From positions 3,550,501 to 3,614,500 of the forward strand of contig NZ_CP083546.1 in NCBI RefSeq assembly GCF_025144145.1: a DNA stretch of 64,000 nt. The letters are read 5' to 3'. Shown piece after piece: positions 26,903 to 35,687 of this stretch (position 1 is the first letter of the stretch; every line of letters starts with the position of its first letter). This stretch comes from Leisingera sp. M658. Lineage in GTDB: Bacteria; Pseudomonadota; Alphaproteobacteria; Rhodobacterales; Rhodobacteraceae. Below the pieces are notes generated by a model. That model ran no database searches and was not told where the DNA came from. It worked only from the letters and a program-made list of their open reading frames with translations. The translations under genes were made by a program, and so were the position numbers.

Positions 26903-27088
26903 TCCGTCAGCCATGGCTGGGGAAATACATCTTTGAAACCGTCGAGGAGGCGCAAAACCAGGCAACGGAATGGCTTTGGACTTACAACAACGAGCGACCC
27001 AACATGGGCATCAACGGCATGACACCCGCAATGAAACTGAAAATAGCCGCATCTACGGCTGGGTTCCACTAAAAATGGGGGACTACCC
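26899..27088 (+). pseudogene. IS3-family transposase 3' fragment
   Basis: The frame ending at 27072 reads LGKYIFETVEEAQNQATEWL, WTYNNERPNMGINGMTPAMK and LKIAAS, the C-terminus of an IS3-family OrfB. The following GGGGGACTACCC (27077-27088) looks like the IS3 end. The rest of the element is missing. It abuts the AmpR-like stop on one side and an IS6 fragment on the other. Confidence 0.85.
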
Positions 27089-27096
27089 GATCGCCG

Positions 27097-27257
27097 GCCT
27101 TACGCTGTTGGCAGGCTCGCCCTGGCGAATTCTGGAACCTGGACGAAGTTGCCGTGAAAATCGCGGGCAGGTCATTCTGGTTGTGGCATGCCGTCGATCA
27201 GGAAGGCGCCGTGTTGGAAGAAATCCCCCAATCCAGGCGGAATATGCGGGCGGCTGA
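27097..27257 (+). pseudogene. IS6-family transposase internal fragment
   Basis: From 27124 the frame gives GEFWNLDEVAVKIAGRSFWL, WHAVDQEGAVLEEIPQSRRN and MRAA, which is the DDE core region of IS6 transposases. Family similarity ends near 27255, where the IS110 element probably begins. Both ends of the IS6 element are lost. Confidence 0.8.
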
Positions 27258-27456
27258 TCTGAGCCCCGGCGCAACTGTCTTAAGCCAGACCCGGCTTACT
27301 GGCTCAAATAATCTGAGCCGAAAACGGCGATGATCTCGCGCCCGACGATTTATGATCTCAAGATACCGTAATGGGCTGCTCAAGCCGCGTGTTTGGTTAC
27401 AAGCTCCTCGTGAAGGGAAGTGGATTGTCCACCTTCCGTGTCAGCAGGAGGATATC
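27258..27456 (+). other. 5' non-coding region of the IS110 element
   Basis: About 200 bp between the broken IS6 fragment and the IS110 start codon. IS110-group elements encode their bridge RNA in this position, so a structured RNA may lie here. A hairpin is visible at 27416-27437 (GGAAGTGG with CCACCTTCC, one bulge), and AGGAGG at 27446 is the ribosome binding site. The exact left boundary is not determined. Confidence 0.45.
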
Positions 27457-28494
27457 ATGGAAGTCTATATCGGGGTCGATGTGTCACTGGAATTGTCGAG
27501 TGTCTGCGTGGTCGACCGCGCCGGCCAGGTGATACGTGAGACAAAGGTTGCAAGTGAACCCGATGCGTTAGTCGATTTCTGTTGTTCATTGAGCCAACAG
27601 ATCGTGTTGATTGGCATGGAAGCGGGGCCTTTATCGCAATGGTTGTTCGCTGGGTTGACTGAAGCAGGACAAAAGCCGGTTTTGATGGAGACCCGCCAAG
27701 TCAAATCTGCGCTACAGGCGATGCCAGTCAAAACCGACCGGCGCGATGCACACGGGATTGCCCAACTCTTGCGCACTGGTTGGTTTCGGCCAGTGCATTG
27801 CAAATCAATCTCGGCGCAGGAGATCCGAGCTTTGCTTTCAGGACGTAAGCTGCTGCTGAATAAGCTGATTGAAATCGAGCATGGCTTAAGAGGTATTCTG
27901 CGCGGCTTTGGTTTGAAAATGGGCAAAGTCAGCAGGGGGCGTTTTCTAGAGCGGGTGAATGAGCTTGTTGCAGGCAACCCTATGCTTGAGGAGATCTCGC
28001 AGGCGATCTTACAAGCTCGCTCGGCGCTCCAGACGGAGGTTTCGGATCTTGATCGCCGCGCTCGAAGCCTGGCCCGCGCTGACGGCCCTTGCCGATTGAT
28101 GATGACAGCCCCCGGTGTCGGAGCGCTGACGGCCCTCACCTTCAAAGCGGCGGTGGATGATCCTGCCCGGTTCCGGTCATCAAAGCGCGTCGGGGCGCAC
28201 TTTGGACTGACACCGCGAAAACACCAATCCGGTGAGACCGACATAACCGGTTCGATCACTCGGGCGGGCGACGCAGGAGTCCGTGCCATGCTCTTTGAGG
28301 CGGCGCAGGTCTTGCTGACCCGTGTGCAGGCGCCGTCGGATTTGAAAAGCTGGGGGCTGGCAGTAGCTCGGCGGCGCGGTTTAAAACGCGCCATTGTCGC
28401 CGTTGCACGTAAGCTTGGAACAGTGTTGCATCGAATGTGGTCGGATGGTGCCGAGTTCCGCTCTACGGTCGCCGCGCCTGCGGCAACCACATGA
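27457..28494 (+). mobile_element. IS110-family transposase, apparently intact
   Basis: A 345-residue RuvC-like DEDD recombinase. N-terminal motifs are IGVDVSLELSSV (Asp8), GMEAGPLSQWL and KTDRRDA; the C-terminal transposase_20 domain has MTAPGVGALTALTF, HFGLTPRKHQSGE and GDAGVRAMLFEAA. The C-terminal Ser nucleophile region is within this part. Start ATG 27457 follows AGGAGG. This is the only full-length transposase gene of the window. It moves the element by bridge-RNA-guided recombination in IS110 relatives. Confidence 0.93.
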
Positions 28495-28809
28495 TTGTAC
28501 AACGAAAGAAAAACCAGATCCGGTTGAGCTGAAAAGCCAGCTCACCGACGTCCCCCACCGGGACGCGGATCCCGAAGACGCCGTGTAGCGGCTCGTGGCT
28601 CGCAAAAGTGAAGCCCGCTCTCAAGATTGGCGCTCGGGGTCTTTCTAACAGGTATCATGTGGCGGCCCACGTCGACCACGAACGGAAGCATGAAACCGGT
28701 GGATGGACGAAATTGGGAGCTTGACTAAACTCAGGCCATTACGGAAGCCGCTACATCTAGGGTGAGATCGAGGCCGCTGACGTTGGGCTTGCCCTGGTGT
28801 GCGGCGCGG
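28495..28809 (+). other. 3' flank of the IS110 element
   Basis: No gene is seen. The segment 28650-28692 (AGGTATCATGTGGCGGCCCA and onward) resembles 57702-57745 at about three bases in four, so the distal copy is probably the tail of a related, decayed element. The right boundary lies somewhere between 28650 and 28800. Confidence 0.5.
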
Positions 28810-29457
28810 CTATACTTTCAACGGGCGCACGGCACCCTTCAGCGAAAAATGCTCCGGAAACATGGCCGCCAGGAAGCGGAAGATGATCCGCGATGCCTCT
28901 TCCCGGTCGAAGCGGTCAGGGTGCAGCAGGAAGTCGGTCCACATGCCCTCAAGCAGTGCCAGTGTGCCATGGGTTGCATCCCGGGCCGCACCGGCGGCAT
29001 CCGGTGTTCCGGCCTCGCGCACGATCCGGGAAAAGGCGTTGTGGATCATGCCGCGCAGCCGTCCGTCGCGGGTATCGGAATACTCGGCCACGGCCTTGCG
29101 GTTCCTGGCCTCGCCGCGGAAGGCGTACCAGATGCTGACATTGCGCCGGTTCAGCACCCGCGCGCTGAGGTCGCCGCGCACGATCATCTCGACCCGTTCC
29201 TGCGGGCTGTCTCCTGCGGTCTGCAACAACGCTTCCAGCCCGTCGTAATACTCCTCTGACGAATGATGCGCCGCCGCCTGAACCAGGTTGTCCTTGCCGC
29301 CGAAATGCAGGTGGATCATGCCGCGTGACAGGCCGGCCCGCTGGATGATCTCGCTGACGGATGTTTCCGAAATACCTTTCTCCGCAACCGAATCCAGCAC
29401 CGCCCCGATCAGGGCCTGGCGGTTCTGCTCGCGGTTCTGTTCCCGTTTTCCCGGCAT
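28810..29457 (-). CDS. BetI-like TetR repressor of module A
   Basis: A 215-residue TetR protein resembling BetI: KREQNREQNRQALIGAVLDS, then EKGISETSVSEIIQRAGLSR and GMIHLHFGGKDNLVQAA for the helix-turn-helix, and VSIWYAFRGEARNRKAVAEY in the ligand domain. BetI senses choline or betaine-type compounds. Met at 29457 is chosen; the longer frame has no family match. The divergent ABC operon starts at 29690, and two palindromic operators lie between, so it very probably represses the importer and enzymes of module A. Confidence 0.92.
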   Translation of the reverse strand: MPGKREQNREQNRQALIGAVLDSVAEKGISETSVSEIIQRAGLSRGMIHLHFGGKDNLVQAAAHHSSEEYYDGLEALLQTAGDSPQERVEMIVRGDLSARVLNRRNVSIWYAFRGEARNRKAVAEYSDTRDGRLRGMIHNAFSRIVREAGTPDAAGAARDATHGTLALLEGMWTDFLLHPDRFDREEASRIIFRFLAAMFPEHFSLKGAVRPLKV

Positions 29458-29559
29458 ATGACTCTGTTGGTTATTGACGGCATTCACAATTCGGCACCCT
29501 GCAGCAGGCAGCGCCATGCCAGCATTGGTCGCATATCACCCGCAGAATATCCAGTCAAA

Positions 29560-29640
29560 ATGGACGCTTGTCCATTTCCTTAAGAAACCTGTTGACAGAT
29601 GCATGCCCTGACCGCCACTCTTTTATGGACGATTGTCCAT
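29560..29640. promoter_or_regulatory. Twin palindromic operators of the BetI-like repressor
   Basis: ATGGACGCTTGTCCAT (29560-29575) and ATGGACGATTGTCCAT (29625-29640) share perfect TGGAC/GTCCA arms and are 65 bp apart, about six helical turns. TTGACA (29592-29597) between them is a good -35 for the plus-strand operon. The -10 is unclear. Confidence 0.8.
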
Positions 29641-29689
29641 TTTTCGATGCGGCACCCGCGTAAACAAAAACGGTAAGCGATACCCAGTA

Positions 29690-30553
29690 ATGGCCGGAAT
29701 TCTAAAAACCGAAGCAGGCAAAGGTCTGGCGCTCAGCGCCCCTGCGTCGCTATATGTGGGGCTGCTGGTAGCTGCGCCGCTGGGCATTCTGGTGGCCTAC
29801 AGCTTCTGGACCCAGTCCTATGTCGACATCGACAAGACGCTGACCTGGGCCAATTACGCCGAGGCCGCCACCGATCCGCTGGTGCGGCATCTGCTGCTGC
29901 GCTCGATCCTGATTGCCGGGGCGGTGACCATGGCGACGGTGGCGCTGGCCTATCCGATTGCCTATTTCATCGCCTACCGCACCCGCAAGAAAACCCTCTG
30001 GCTCTTGCTGATCACCATCCCGTTTTGGTCAAGCTACCTGCTGCGGGTGTTCAGCTGGAAGCTGATCCTCGGGTTCAACGGGGTGATGAATTCCGCTCTG
30101 CTCTCAATGGGGCTGATCAACGAACCGCTGACCTTTCTTCTCTACAATGAATTCGCGGTGGTGCTGACACTGGCCCACGCCTGGGCGCCGTTTGCGATCC
30201 TGCCGATCTATGTCTCGCTGCAGAAGATCGACCGGGCATTGCTGGAGGCCGCCACCGATCTCGGGTGCTCCAAGCTGGAACGGTTCTTCCGGGTCACCCT
30301 GCCGCTGTCGGTGCCCGGCATCATCGCCGCCAGCCTGATCATCTTTATCCCCACCGTCGGCGACTACGTCACCCCGTCGCTGGTCGGCGGCTCGCAGGGC
30401 AAGATGGTGGCGAACCTCATCCAGGTGCAGTTCGGCCCGGCCAACAACTGGCCGTTGGGCGCGACGCTGTCGCTGGTGGCGATGGCCTCGGTCGGCTTTG
30501 TCGCCATCCTGTTCGTTATCCTGGCCACCGCCTTGGGGAGGAGAATCCGTTGA
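29690..30553 (+). CDS. ABC transporter permease (PotB-like), module A
   Basis: A 287-residue inner-membrane permease with six hydrophobic segments and the EAA loop EAATDLGCSKLERFFRVTLP. It resembles PotB/PotH of polyamine importers, a family that also imports betaines and other charged amines. Start at ATG 29690 (MAGILKTEAGKG); the stop overlaps the next gene as TTGA. Module B has a close paralogue at 40488. Confidence 0.93.
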   Translation: MAGILKTEAGKGLALSAPASLYVGLLVAAPLGILVAYSFWTQSYVDIDKTLTWANYAEAATDPLVRHLLLRSILIAGAVTMATVALAYPIAYFIAYRTRKKTLWLLLITIPFWSSYLLRVFSWKLILGFNGVMNSALLSMGLINEPLTFLLYNEFAVVLTLAHAWAPFAILPIYVSLQKIDRALLEAATDLGCSKLERFFRVTLPLSVPGIIAASLIIFIPTVGDYVTPSLVGGSQGKMVANLIQVQFGPANNWPLGATLSLVAMASVGFVAILFVILATALGRRIR

Positions 30554-31341
30554 GCAAGTCACTCCGTTTCCCCTGGCTTCTGGCCTATGCGGTGGCCTAT
30601 CTGATCTTCCTCTACCTGCCGGTGCTGCTGCTGCCGCTGTTCTCCTTCAACGACGGCACCATCGTCGCCTTCCCGATGAAGGGATTCACCCTGAAATGGT
30701 ATGCCCAGCTGGGGGCGCAGGACACGCTCTTGCAGGCGATGGCGAACTCGCTGATCGTCGGCGTGGTCACCGCAGTGGTGGCTACCTCGCTGGGGCTGTT
30801 TGCGGCCCGCGCCTATGTGCGCTACCGCTTCACGGGGCGCGAGGTCTCCGAAGGGCTGGTGATGCTGCCGCTGGTTATCCCCGGCATTATCGTGGCGTCG
30901 TCGATGCTGGTGCTGTTCATCTCGCTGGGGCTGCGGCCGTCGCTGACCACGGTGATCCTCGGCCATGTCTTTGTCGCGCTGCCGTTTGCCGTATCAATCA
31001 TGAAATCCGCCTTTGACGACTTTGATCAATCGCTGGAGGAAGCCGCTTTTGATCTGGGCGAAAGCGTCATCGGCACCTTCCGCCGGGTGACCCTGCCGAT
31101 CGTGGCGCCGGGGATTGTCGCCAGCCTGCTGGTCACGTTCACCGTGTCGTTCGACGAGTTTGTGCTGGCCTTCTTTCTGTCCGGCAACCAGCCCACCCTG
31201 CCGGTCTATATCTGGAGCCAGATCCGCTTTCCGGCGAAGCTGCCGAACACGCTGGCGCTTGGCTCGCTTTTGCTGCTGGCTTCGGTGCTGTTGCTGCTGA
31301 CAGCCGAATACTTCCGCCGCCGCTCCACCAAATCCGCCTGA
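30550..31341 (+). CDS. ABC transporter permease (PotC-like), module A
   Basis: A 263-residue permease beginning with TTG at 30550, which overlaps the preceding stop as TTGA; GGGAGGAG nearby (30536-30543) provides the ribosome binding site. There are six membrane segments, and the EAA loop is EEAAFDLGESVIGTFRRVTL. It pairs with the upstream PotB-like permease to form the channel. A longer frame exists upstream but overlaps the first permease as shadow. Confidence 0.92.
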   Translation: MSKSLRFPWLLAYAVAYLIFLYLPVLLLPLFSFNDGTIVAFPMKGFTLKWYAQLGAQDTLLQAMANSLIVGVVTAVVATSLGLFAARAYVRYRFTGREVSEGLVMLPLVIPGIIVASSMLVLFISLGLRPSLTTVILGHVFVALPFAVSIMKSAFDDFDQSLEEAAFDLGESVIGTFRRVTLPIVAPGIVASLLVTFTVSFDEFVLAFFLSGNQPTLPVYIWSQIRFPAKLPNTLALGSLLLLASVLLLLTAEYFRRRSTKSA

Positions 31342-31357
31342 GTGTAAGGACCAACAG

Positions 31358-32458
31358 ATGACCAGTCAGAACATCATCGAAATCTCCGGGGTGGAAAAGC
31401 GCTTTGGCACCTTTGTGGCGGTGCGCGACCTGAACCTCGAACTGAAGGAGGGCGAGTTTTTCTCGCTCCTTGGCCCCTCGGGCTGCGGCAAGACAACGGC
31501 GCTGCGGATGATTGCGGGGTTTCAGGACCATGACGAAGGCACCATCCGCATCGGCGGCCAGGACATGGCCCATATTCCTGCCAACAAGCGCCCGGCAAAC
31601 ATGGTGTTCCAGTCCTACGCGATCTTTCCGCATCTGAACGTCGGCGACAACGTGGCGTTTGGCCTGCGCAAGCTGCGTCTTGGCAAGACCGAGATGCAGG
31701 ACCGCGTCGCCGAAGCGCTGGAGATGGTGGAATTGGGCGGGCTGCAGGCGCGCAAGGCCGATGAGCTGTCGGGCGGCCAGCGGCAGCGGGTCGCCCTGGC
31801 CCGTGCGCTGGTGATGCGGCCCAAGGTGCTGCTGCTGGATGAGCCGCTGTCGGCGCTGGACAAGAACCTGCGCGAGGCGATGCAGTTTGAGATGCGCCGC
31901 CTGCAGCAAAAGCTTGGCATCACCTTTGTCATGGTCACCCACGACCAGTACGAGGCGATGACAATGTCCGACCGCATCGGCGTGATGTTCCAGGGCCAGC
32001 TCAAACAGGTCGACAAGCCGGAGGTGCTCTACGCCCGTCCCTGCAGCCAGGAAGTCGCGGCGTTCATCGGCGGCATGAACTTCCTTGACGCAGCGGTGAC
32101 GGGTGAGGCGGACGGCAAGCTGCACGCCCAGGTCCAGGGCTTCGGGCCGCTTGCCATTGATATGAACCCCAATGTGGCCCGGCGCGGGCCGCAACTGCTG
32201 ACGGGCATCCGCCCCGAACAGCTGGAGATCTCCGCCCAAAAGCCCGATGGCTATGACGGCTATCTGCAGGGCACTGTCACCAACGCCGCGTTTTATGGCG
32301 AAAACGTCCACTACCACGTCACCGCCGACGGGCTGCAGCAGCCCATTGCGGTGTCGGTGCCGAACTATTTTCACACGGTTGATCACCAGCAGGGCGATCC
32401 GGTCTGGCTGGGGGTGCAGAACGCCTCCGTCATCGACCTCGGCGCCCGCGAGGCATGA
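31358..32458 (+). CDS. ABC transporter ATP-binding protein (PotA-like), module A
   Basis: A 366-residue ATPase. Walker A is GPSGCGKTT, the signature LSGGQRQRVALARAL, Walker B LLLDEPLSALD and the switch His in VTHDQYEAM. A TOBE_2 domain fills about 280-360, as in PotA and other MOI-family ATPases. It follows the PotC-like gene after 16 bp and energises the module A importer. Confidence 0.95.
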   Translation: MTSQNIIEISGVEKRFGTFVAVRDLNLELKEGEFFSLLGPSGCGKTTALRMIAGFQDHDEGTIRIGGQDMAHIPANKRPANMVFQSYAIFPHLNVGDNVAFGLRKLRLGKTEMQDRVAEALEMVELGGLQARKADELSGGQRQRVALARALVMRPKVLLLDEPLSALDKNLREAMQFEMRRLQQKLGITFVMVTHDQYEAMTMSDRIGVMFQGQLKQVDKPEVLYARPCSQEVAAFIGGMNFLDAAVTGEADGKLHAQVQGFGPLAIDMNPNVARRGPQLLTGIRPEQLEISAQKPDGYDGYLQGTVTNAAFYGENVHYHVTADGLQQPIAVSVPNYFHTVDHQQGDPVWLGVQNASVIDLGAREA

Positions 32459-32478
32459 GAATAAAGGGAGGAAGAAAT

Positions 32479-33537
32479 ATGAAACATTTCAACACGGTGC
32501 TGGCCGCTGCCACGGCTTTGACCGCCTCAGCCGGTATTGCGTCCGCCGATGCCGCCAGCCTGTCGGTCTTTGACTGGTCAGGCTATGAGGATCAGGGCTT
32601 CTACGGCGATTATGTCGCCAAATACGGCGGCGCCCCCAGCTATACCTACTTCGGCAGCGTCGAGGAGGCCTTTACCAAGCTGCAATCAGGCTTTGCCGCT
32701 GATCTTGCCCATCCCTGCACCGACGGCTTGCGCAAATGGGTGGCGGCGGGGCTGCTGAAGCCGATCGACACCTCCAAGATCAGCAACTGGGACAAACTGC
32801 TGCCGCAGATCAAGGATGTGGACGGCGTCACCATCGACGGCAACACCTATATGGTGCCGTTTGAATGGGGCAACACCGGGCTGATCTACCGCACCGACCA
32901 GATCAATGCTGCGGACGTCTCGCTGCAATTGCTGAGTGATCCCGCCCATCAGGGCAAGATCGCCATTCCCGATGCGGCCTCCTCGGCCTATGCGATGGCA
33001 GCGCTGGCCACCGGGGCCTCCAGCTATACCGATATGTCGGATGAGGAGTTCCAGAAAGCCTCGGACTTCCTGCGCGCAATCCACCCGAATGTCCGCTTCT
33101 ACTGGTCCGACGCGGGCCAGCTGGATCAGGCCATTGCTTCAGGCGAAGTTACCATGGGCTGGGGCTGGAACCAGTCGGAGCTGAATCTGATCTGGAATGA
33201 AACACCGGCCAAGATGATGCGCGACGTGGACAAGGGCATCGCCACTTGGGTCTGCGGCTATGTGCATCTGAATTCCTCGACCCAAAGCGATGAACAGGTC
33301 TATGACATGCTGAATGCGCTAAGCGCCGAGGCCAGCGGCAAATACATCATTGAAAACTGGGGCTACGCCCATGCCAATGCAGATGCCTTTGCCTCAGCCG
33401 ATCAGGATCTGATCAAGACCTACGGCTTTGCCGATGTGGACAGTTTCTTTGAGGACAGCCTGTTCTTTGACGCTGTAAAGCCCGAGCTTGAGGGCCGCAT
33501 GCTGAAGGAATTCGAACGCATCAAAGCCGGGTTCTGA
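32479..33537 (+). CDS. Periplasmic substrate-binding protein (PotD-like), module A
   Basis: A 352-residue binding protein with a signal peptide (1-26, cut near ASADA) and the PotD/PotF-type start LSVFDWSGYEDQGFYGDYV. Aromatic-rich positions such as VPFEWGNTGLIYRT, FYWSDAGQLDQA and GWGWNQSELN suggest an aromatic box for a cationic or quaternary amine. AAGGGAGGA precedes ATG 32479. A paralogue is encoded at 43383-44444, and both end in a conserved FERIKAGF/FELIKAGF tail. Confidence 0.93.
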   Translation: MKHFNTVLAAATALTASAGIASADAASLSVFDWSGYEDQGFYGDYVAKYGGAPSYTYFGSVEEAFTKLQSGFAADLAHPCTDGLRKWVAAGLLKPIDTSKISNWDKLLPQIKDVDGVTIDGNTYMVPFEWGNTGLIYRTDQINAADVSLQLLSDPAHQGKIAIPDAASSAYAMAALATGASSYTDMSDEEFQKASDFLRAIHPNVRFYWSDAGQLDQAIASGEVTMGWGWNQSELNLIWNETPAKMMRDVDKGIATWVCGYVHLNSSTQSDEQVYDMLNALSAEASGKYIIENWGYAHANADAFASADQDLIKTYGFADVDSFFEDSLFFDAVKPELEGRMLKEFERIKAGF

Positions 33538-33545
33538 TCCAGCCG

Positions 33546-33569
33546 GCGGCGGGCACTGAAACCCGCCGC
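33546..33569 (+). repeat. Hairpin after the binding-protein gene
   Basis: GCGGCGGG (33546-33553) and CCCGCCGC (33562-33569) form an 8-bp stem without a T-run. Such hairpins often protect binding-protein mRNA and lower expression of downstream genes. Confidence 0.55.
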
Positions 33570-33611
33570 ACCGCCAAGACCAAACAACCAAGACACAAAG
33601 GATGTGCCAGC

Positions 33612-35687
33612 ATGCAAGGCGCAAATGGGTATTCCATTCTGTTCGAGCCGGTGAAGATCGGCCCCGTCACCGCACGGAACCGCTTTTACCAGGTGCCCCA
33701 TTGCAACGGGATGGGCCATGTGCGCCCCCAGGCAGAGGCCGCGATGCGCACGATGAAGGCCGAAGGCGGCTGGGCCGTCGTTTCCACCCAGGAGACGGAA
33801 ATTCATCCGACCTCGGACCTTGGGCCTTATGCGGAAAACCGGCTTTGGGATGAGCATGACATCCCCGCCCTCCGGCTGATGACGGAAGGTGTGCATGACA
33901 AAGGTGCGCTTGCGGCGATCCAGCTCGCCCATAACGGCCATCATGCCACCAACCATTTGACCCGCGCGCCGGTGCTTGGCCCGTCGGACATGCCGATCGA
34001 CACACCATTCCCGAAGCAGGCTCGTGCGATGGACAAATCCGACATCCGCGACCTGCGCCGCTGGCACCGGGCCGCCGCGCGGCGGGCCAAAGAGGCGGGT
34101 TTCGATATTGTCTATGTCTACGCCGGCCACCAGATGACTCTGCCGCAGCATTTTCTGCTGCCGCAGTACAACAACCGCAGCGATGAATACGGCGGCAGCC
34201 TGGAAAACCGGCTGCGCCTTACCCGCGAACTGCTGGAGGAAACCCGCGAGGAGCTTGACGGCCATTGCGCGGTGGCCTTCCGCTTTGCCGTGGATCAGAT
34301 GGCCGGACCGGACGGGATGCAGGCGCGAGAGGAAGGCCGCGCCGTGGTGGAATTGCTGGCTGATCTGCCCGATCTTTGGGATGTGAATGTCTCAGACTGG
34401 AGCAATGACAGCCAGACCACCCGTTTCCAGCCGCAGGACGGGTTTCAGGTTCCTTACATCGAATTCGTCAAACAGGTGACTTCCAAACCCGTCGTCGGTG
34501 TCGGCCGTTTCACCTCGCCGGATCTGATGGCCTCGCTGGTCAAAAAGGGAGTGCTTGATCTCATTGGTGCGGCCCGGCCCTCGATCGCAGATCCGTTCCT
34601 GCCAAAGAAAATTGAAGAAGACAGGATTGACGAAATCCGCGAATGCATCGGCTGTAATATCTGCGTCTCTGCTGACATGCTCGGGGTGCCGATCCGCTGC
34701 ACCCAGAACCCGACCATGGGCGAGGAATGGCGGCGGGGATGGCACCCTGAGGTGATCGCATCAAAGGGCCATGAGGAGCACGCGCTGGTGGTCGGTTCCG
34801 GACCCGCCGGGCTGGAATGCGCGATGCAGCTGGCCAAACGCGGCTATGACGTGACCCTTGCCGAAGCCGGGAAGGAGTTTGGCGGGCGGGCGCTGCGCGA
34901 AAGCCGCCTCAAAGGGCTGGCAGCTTGGAAACGGGTCGCGGACAACCGTCTGTGGCAGCTGCAGCAGCGGGCCAATGTCCAGATGTTCACAGACAGCCCG
35001 ATGACCGCCGAAGAGGTGGCGGATCTCGGCATTCCCAATGTCTTCCTCGCAACCGGCAGCCAGTGGCACCGTGACGGGCGCGGGCGGTCTTCGCTGACCC
35101 CGCTGCCGGTGCAGGATATGCCCTGTTTCACACCGGATGACATCATGGCTGGTGAACTGCCGCCGGACAGCGGGCCGGTGCTGCTCTATGATGACGACCA
35201 GGGGTATCTGGGCGGGGTGCTGGCCGATCACCTGGCCGCCGCGGGCCGCAAGGTGATCCTGGCCACGCCCGGCGCTGTGGCTTCGGCTTTTACCGACCTG
35301 ACACTGGAGCAGGCCCGGGTGCAAACGAGCCTGTTGCAGGCAGGCGTGGAGATCGTGCCGCTGCATCTGCTCCACTCGGCGGATGCCACCGGCGCGGCAC
35401 TCGCCTGTGCCTACACCGGCCGCATCCGGCAAATCAGCTGCGCCAGCCTTCTGATGGTGACGTCACGCCAGCGCGATACGGCGCTTTTCGATGCCCTGCG
35501 CGCTGACTACGGGGACCGGTTCACCACGCTGGAACTGATCGGCGACGCCGCGTCGCCCGGCCTGATTGCCGATGCGGTCTTTGCCGGCCATTTGGCGGCA
35601 CGCAACTTTGAACGCGACCCGGCGGCAGCAGATGCTGAATGGTTCCGCCGCGAACTTATCTCACTCAACGATATGGGAGGCGCATAA
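33612..35687 (+). CDS. TMADH/DgcA-like NADH:flavin oxidoreductase, module A
   Basis: A 691-residue two-domain flavoprotein. Residues 1-340 are an Old-Yellow-Enzyme barrel (FMN) with YVYAGHQMTLPQHF and SDEYGGSLENRLRL. The 4Fe-4S motif follows as CIGCNIC plus C after 11 residues (RCTQNP). Residues about 395-690 form the nucleotide-binding part with ALVVGSGPAGLECAMQLAKR. This architecture is that of trimethylamine, dimethylamine and dimethylglycine dehydrogenases/demethylases. It probably removes an N-methyl group. A paralogue is at 44610. It overlaps the Rieske gene by one base (TAATG). Confidence 0.92.
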   Translation: MQGANGYSILFEPVKIGPVTARNRFYQVPHCNGMGHVRPQAEAAMRTMKAEGGWAVVSTQETEIHPTSDLGPYAENRLWDEHDIPALRLMTEGVHDKGALAAIQLAHNGHHATNHLTRAPVLGPSDMPIDTPFPKQARAMDKSDIRDLRRWHRAAARRAKEAGFDIVYVYAGHQMTLPQHFLLPQYNNRSDEYGGSLENRLRLTRELLEETREELDGHCAVAFRFAVDQMAGPDGMQAREEGRAVVELLADLPDLWDVNVSDWSNDSQTTRFQPQDGFQVPYIEFVKQVTSKPVVGVGRFTSPDLMASLVKKGVLDLIGAARPSIADPFLPKKIEEDRIDEIRECIGCNICVSADMLGVPIRCTQNPTMGEEWRRGWHPEVIASKGHEEHALVVGSGPAGLECAMQLAKRGYDVTLAEAGKEFGGRALRESRLKGLAAWKRVADNRLWQLQQRANVQMFTDSPMTAEEVADLGIPNVFLATGSQWHRDGRGRSSLTPLPVQDMPCFTPDDIMAGELPPDSGPVLLYDDDQGYLGGVLADHLAAAGRKVILATPGAVASAFTDLTLEQARVQTSLLQAGVEIVPLHLLHSADATGAALACAYTGRIRQISCASLLMVTSRQRDTALFDALRADYGDRFTTLELIGDAASPGLIADAVFAGHLAARNFERDPAAADAEWFRRELISLNDMGGA

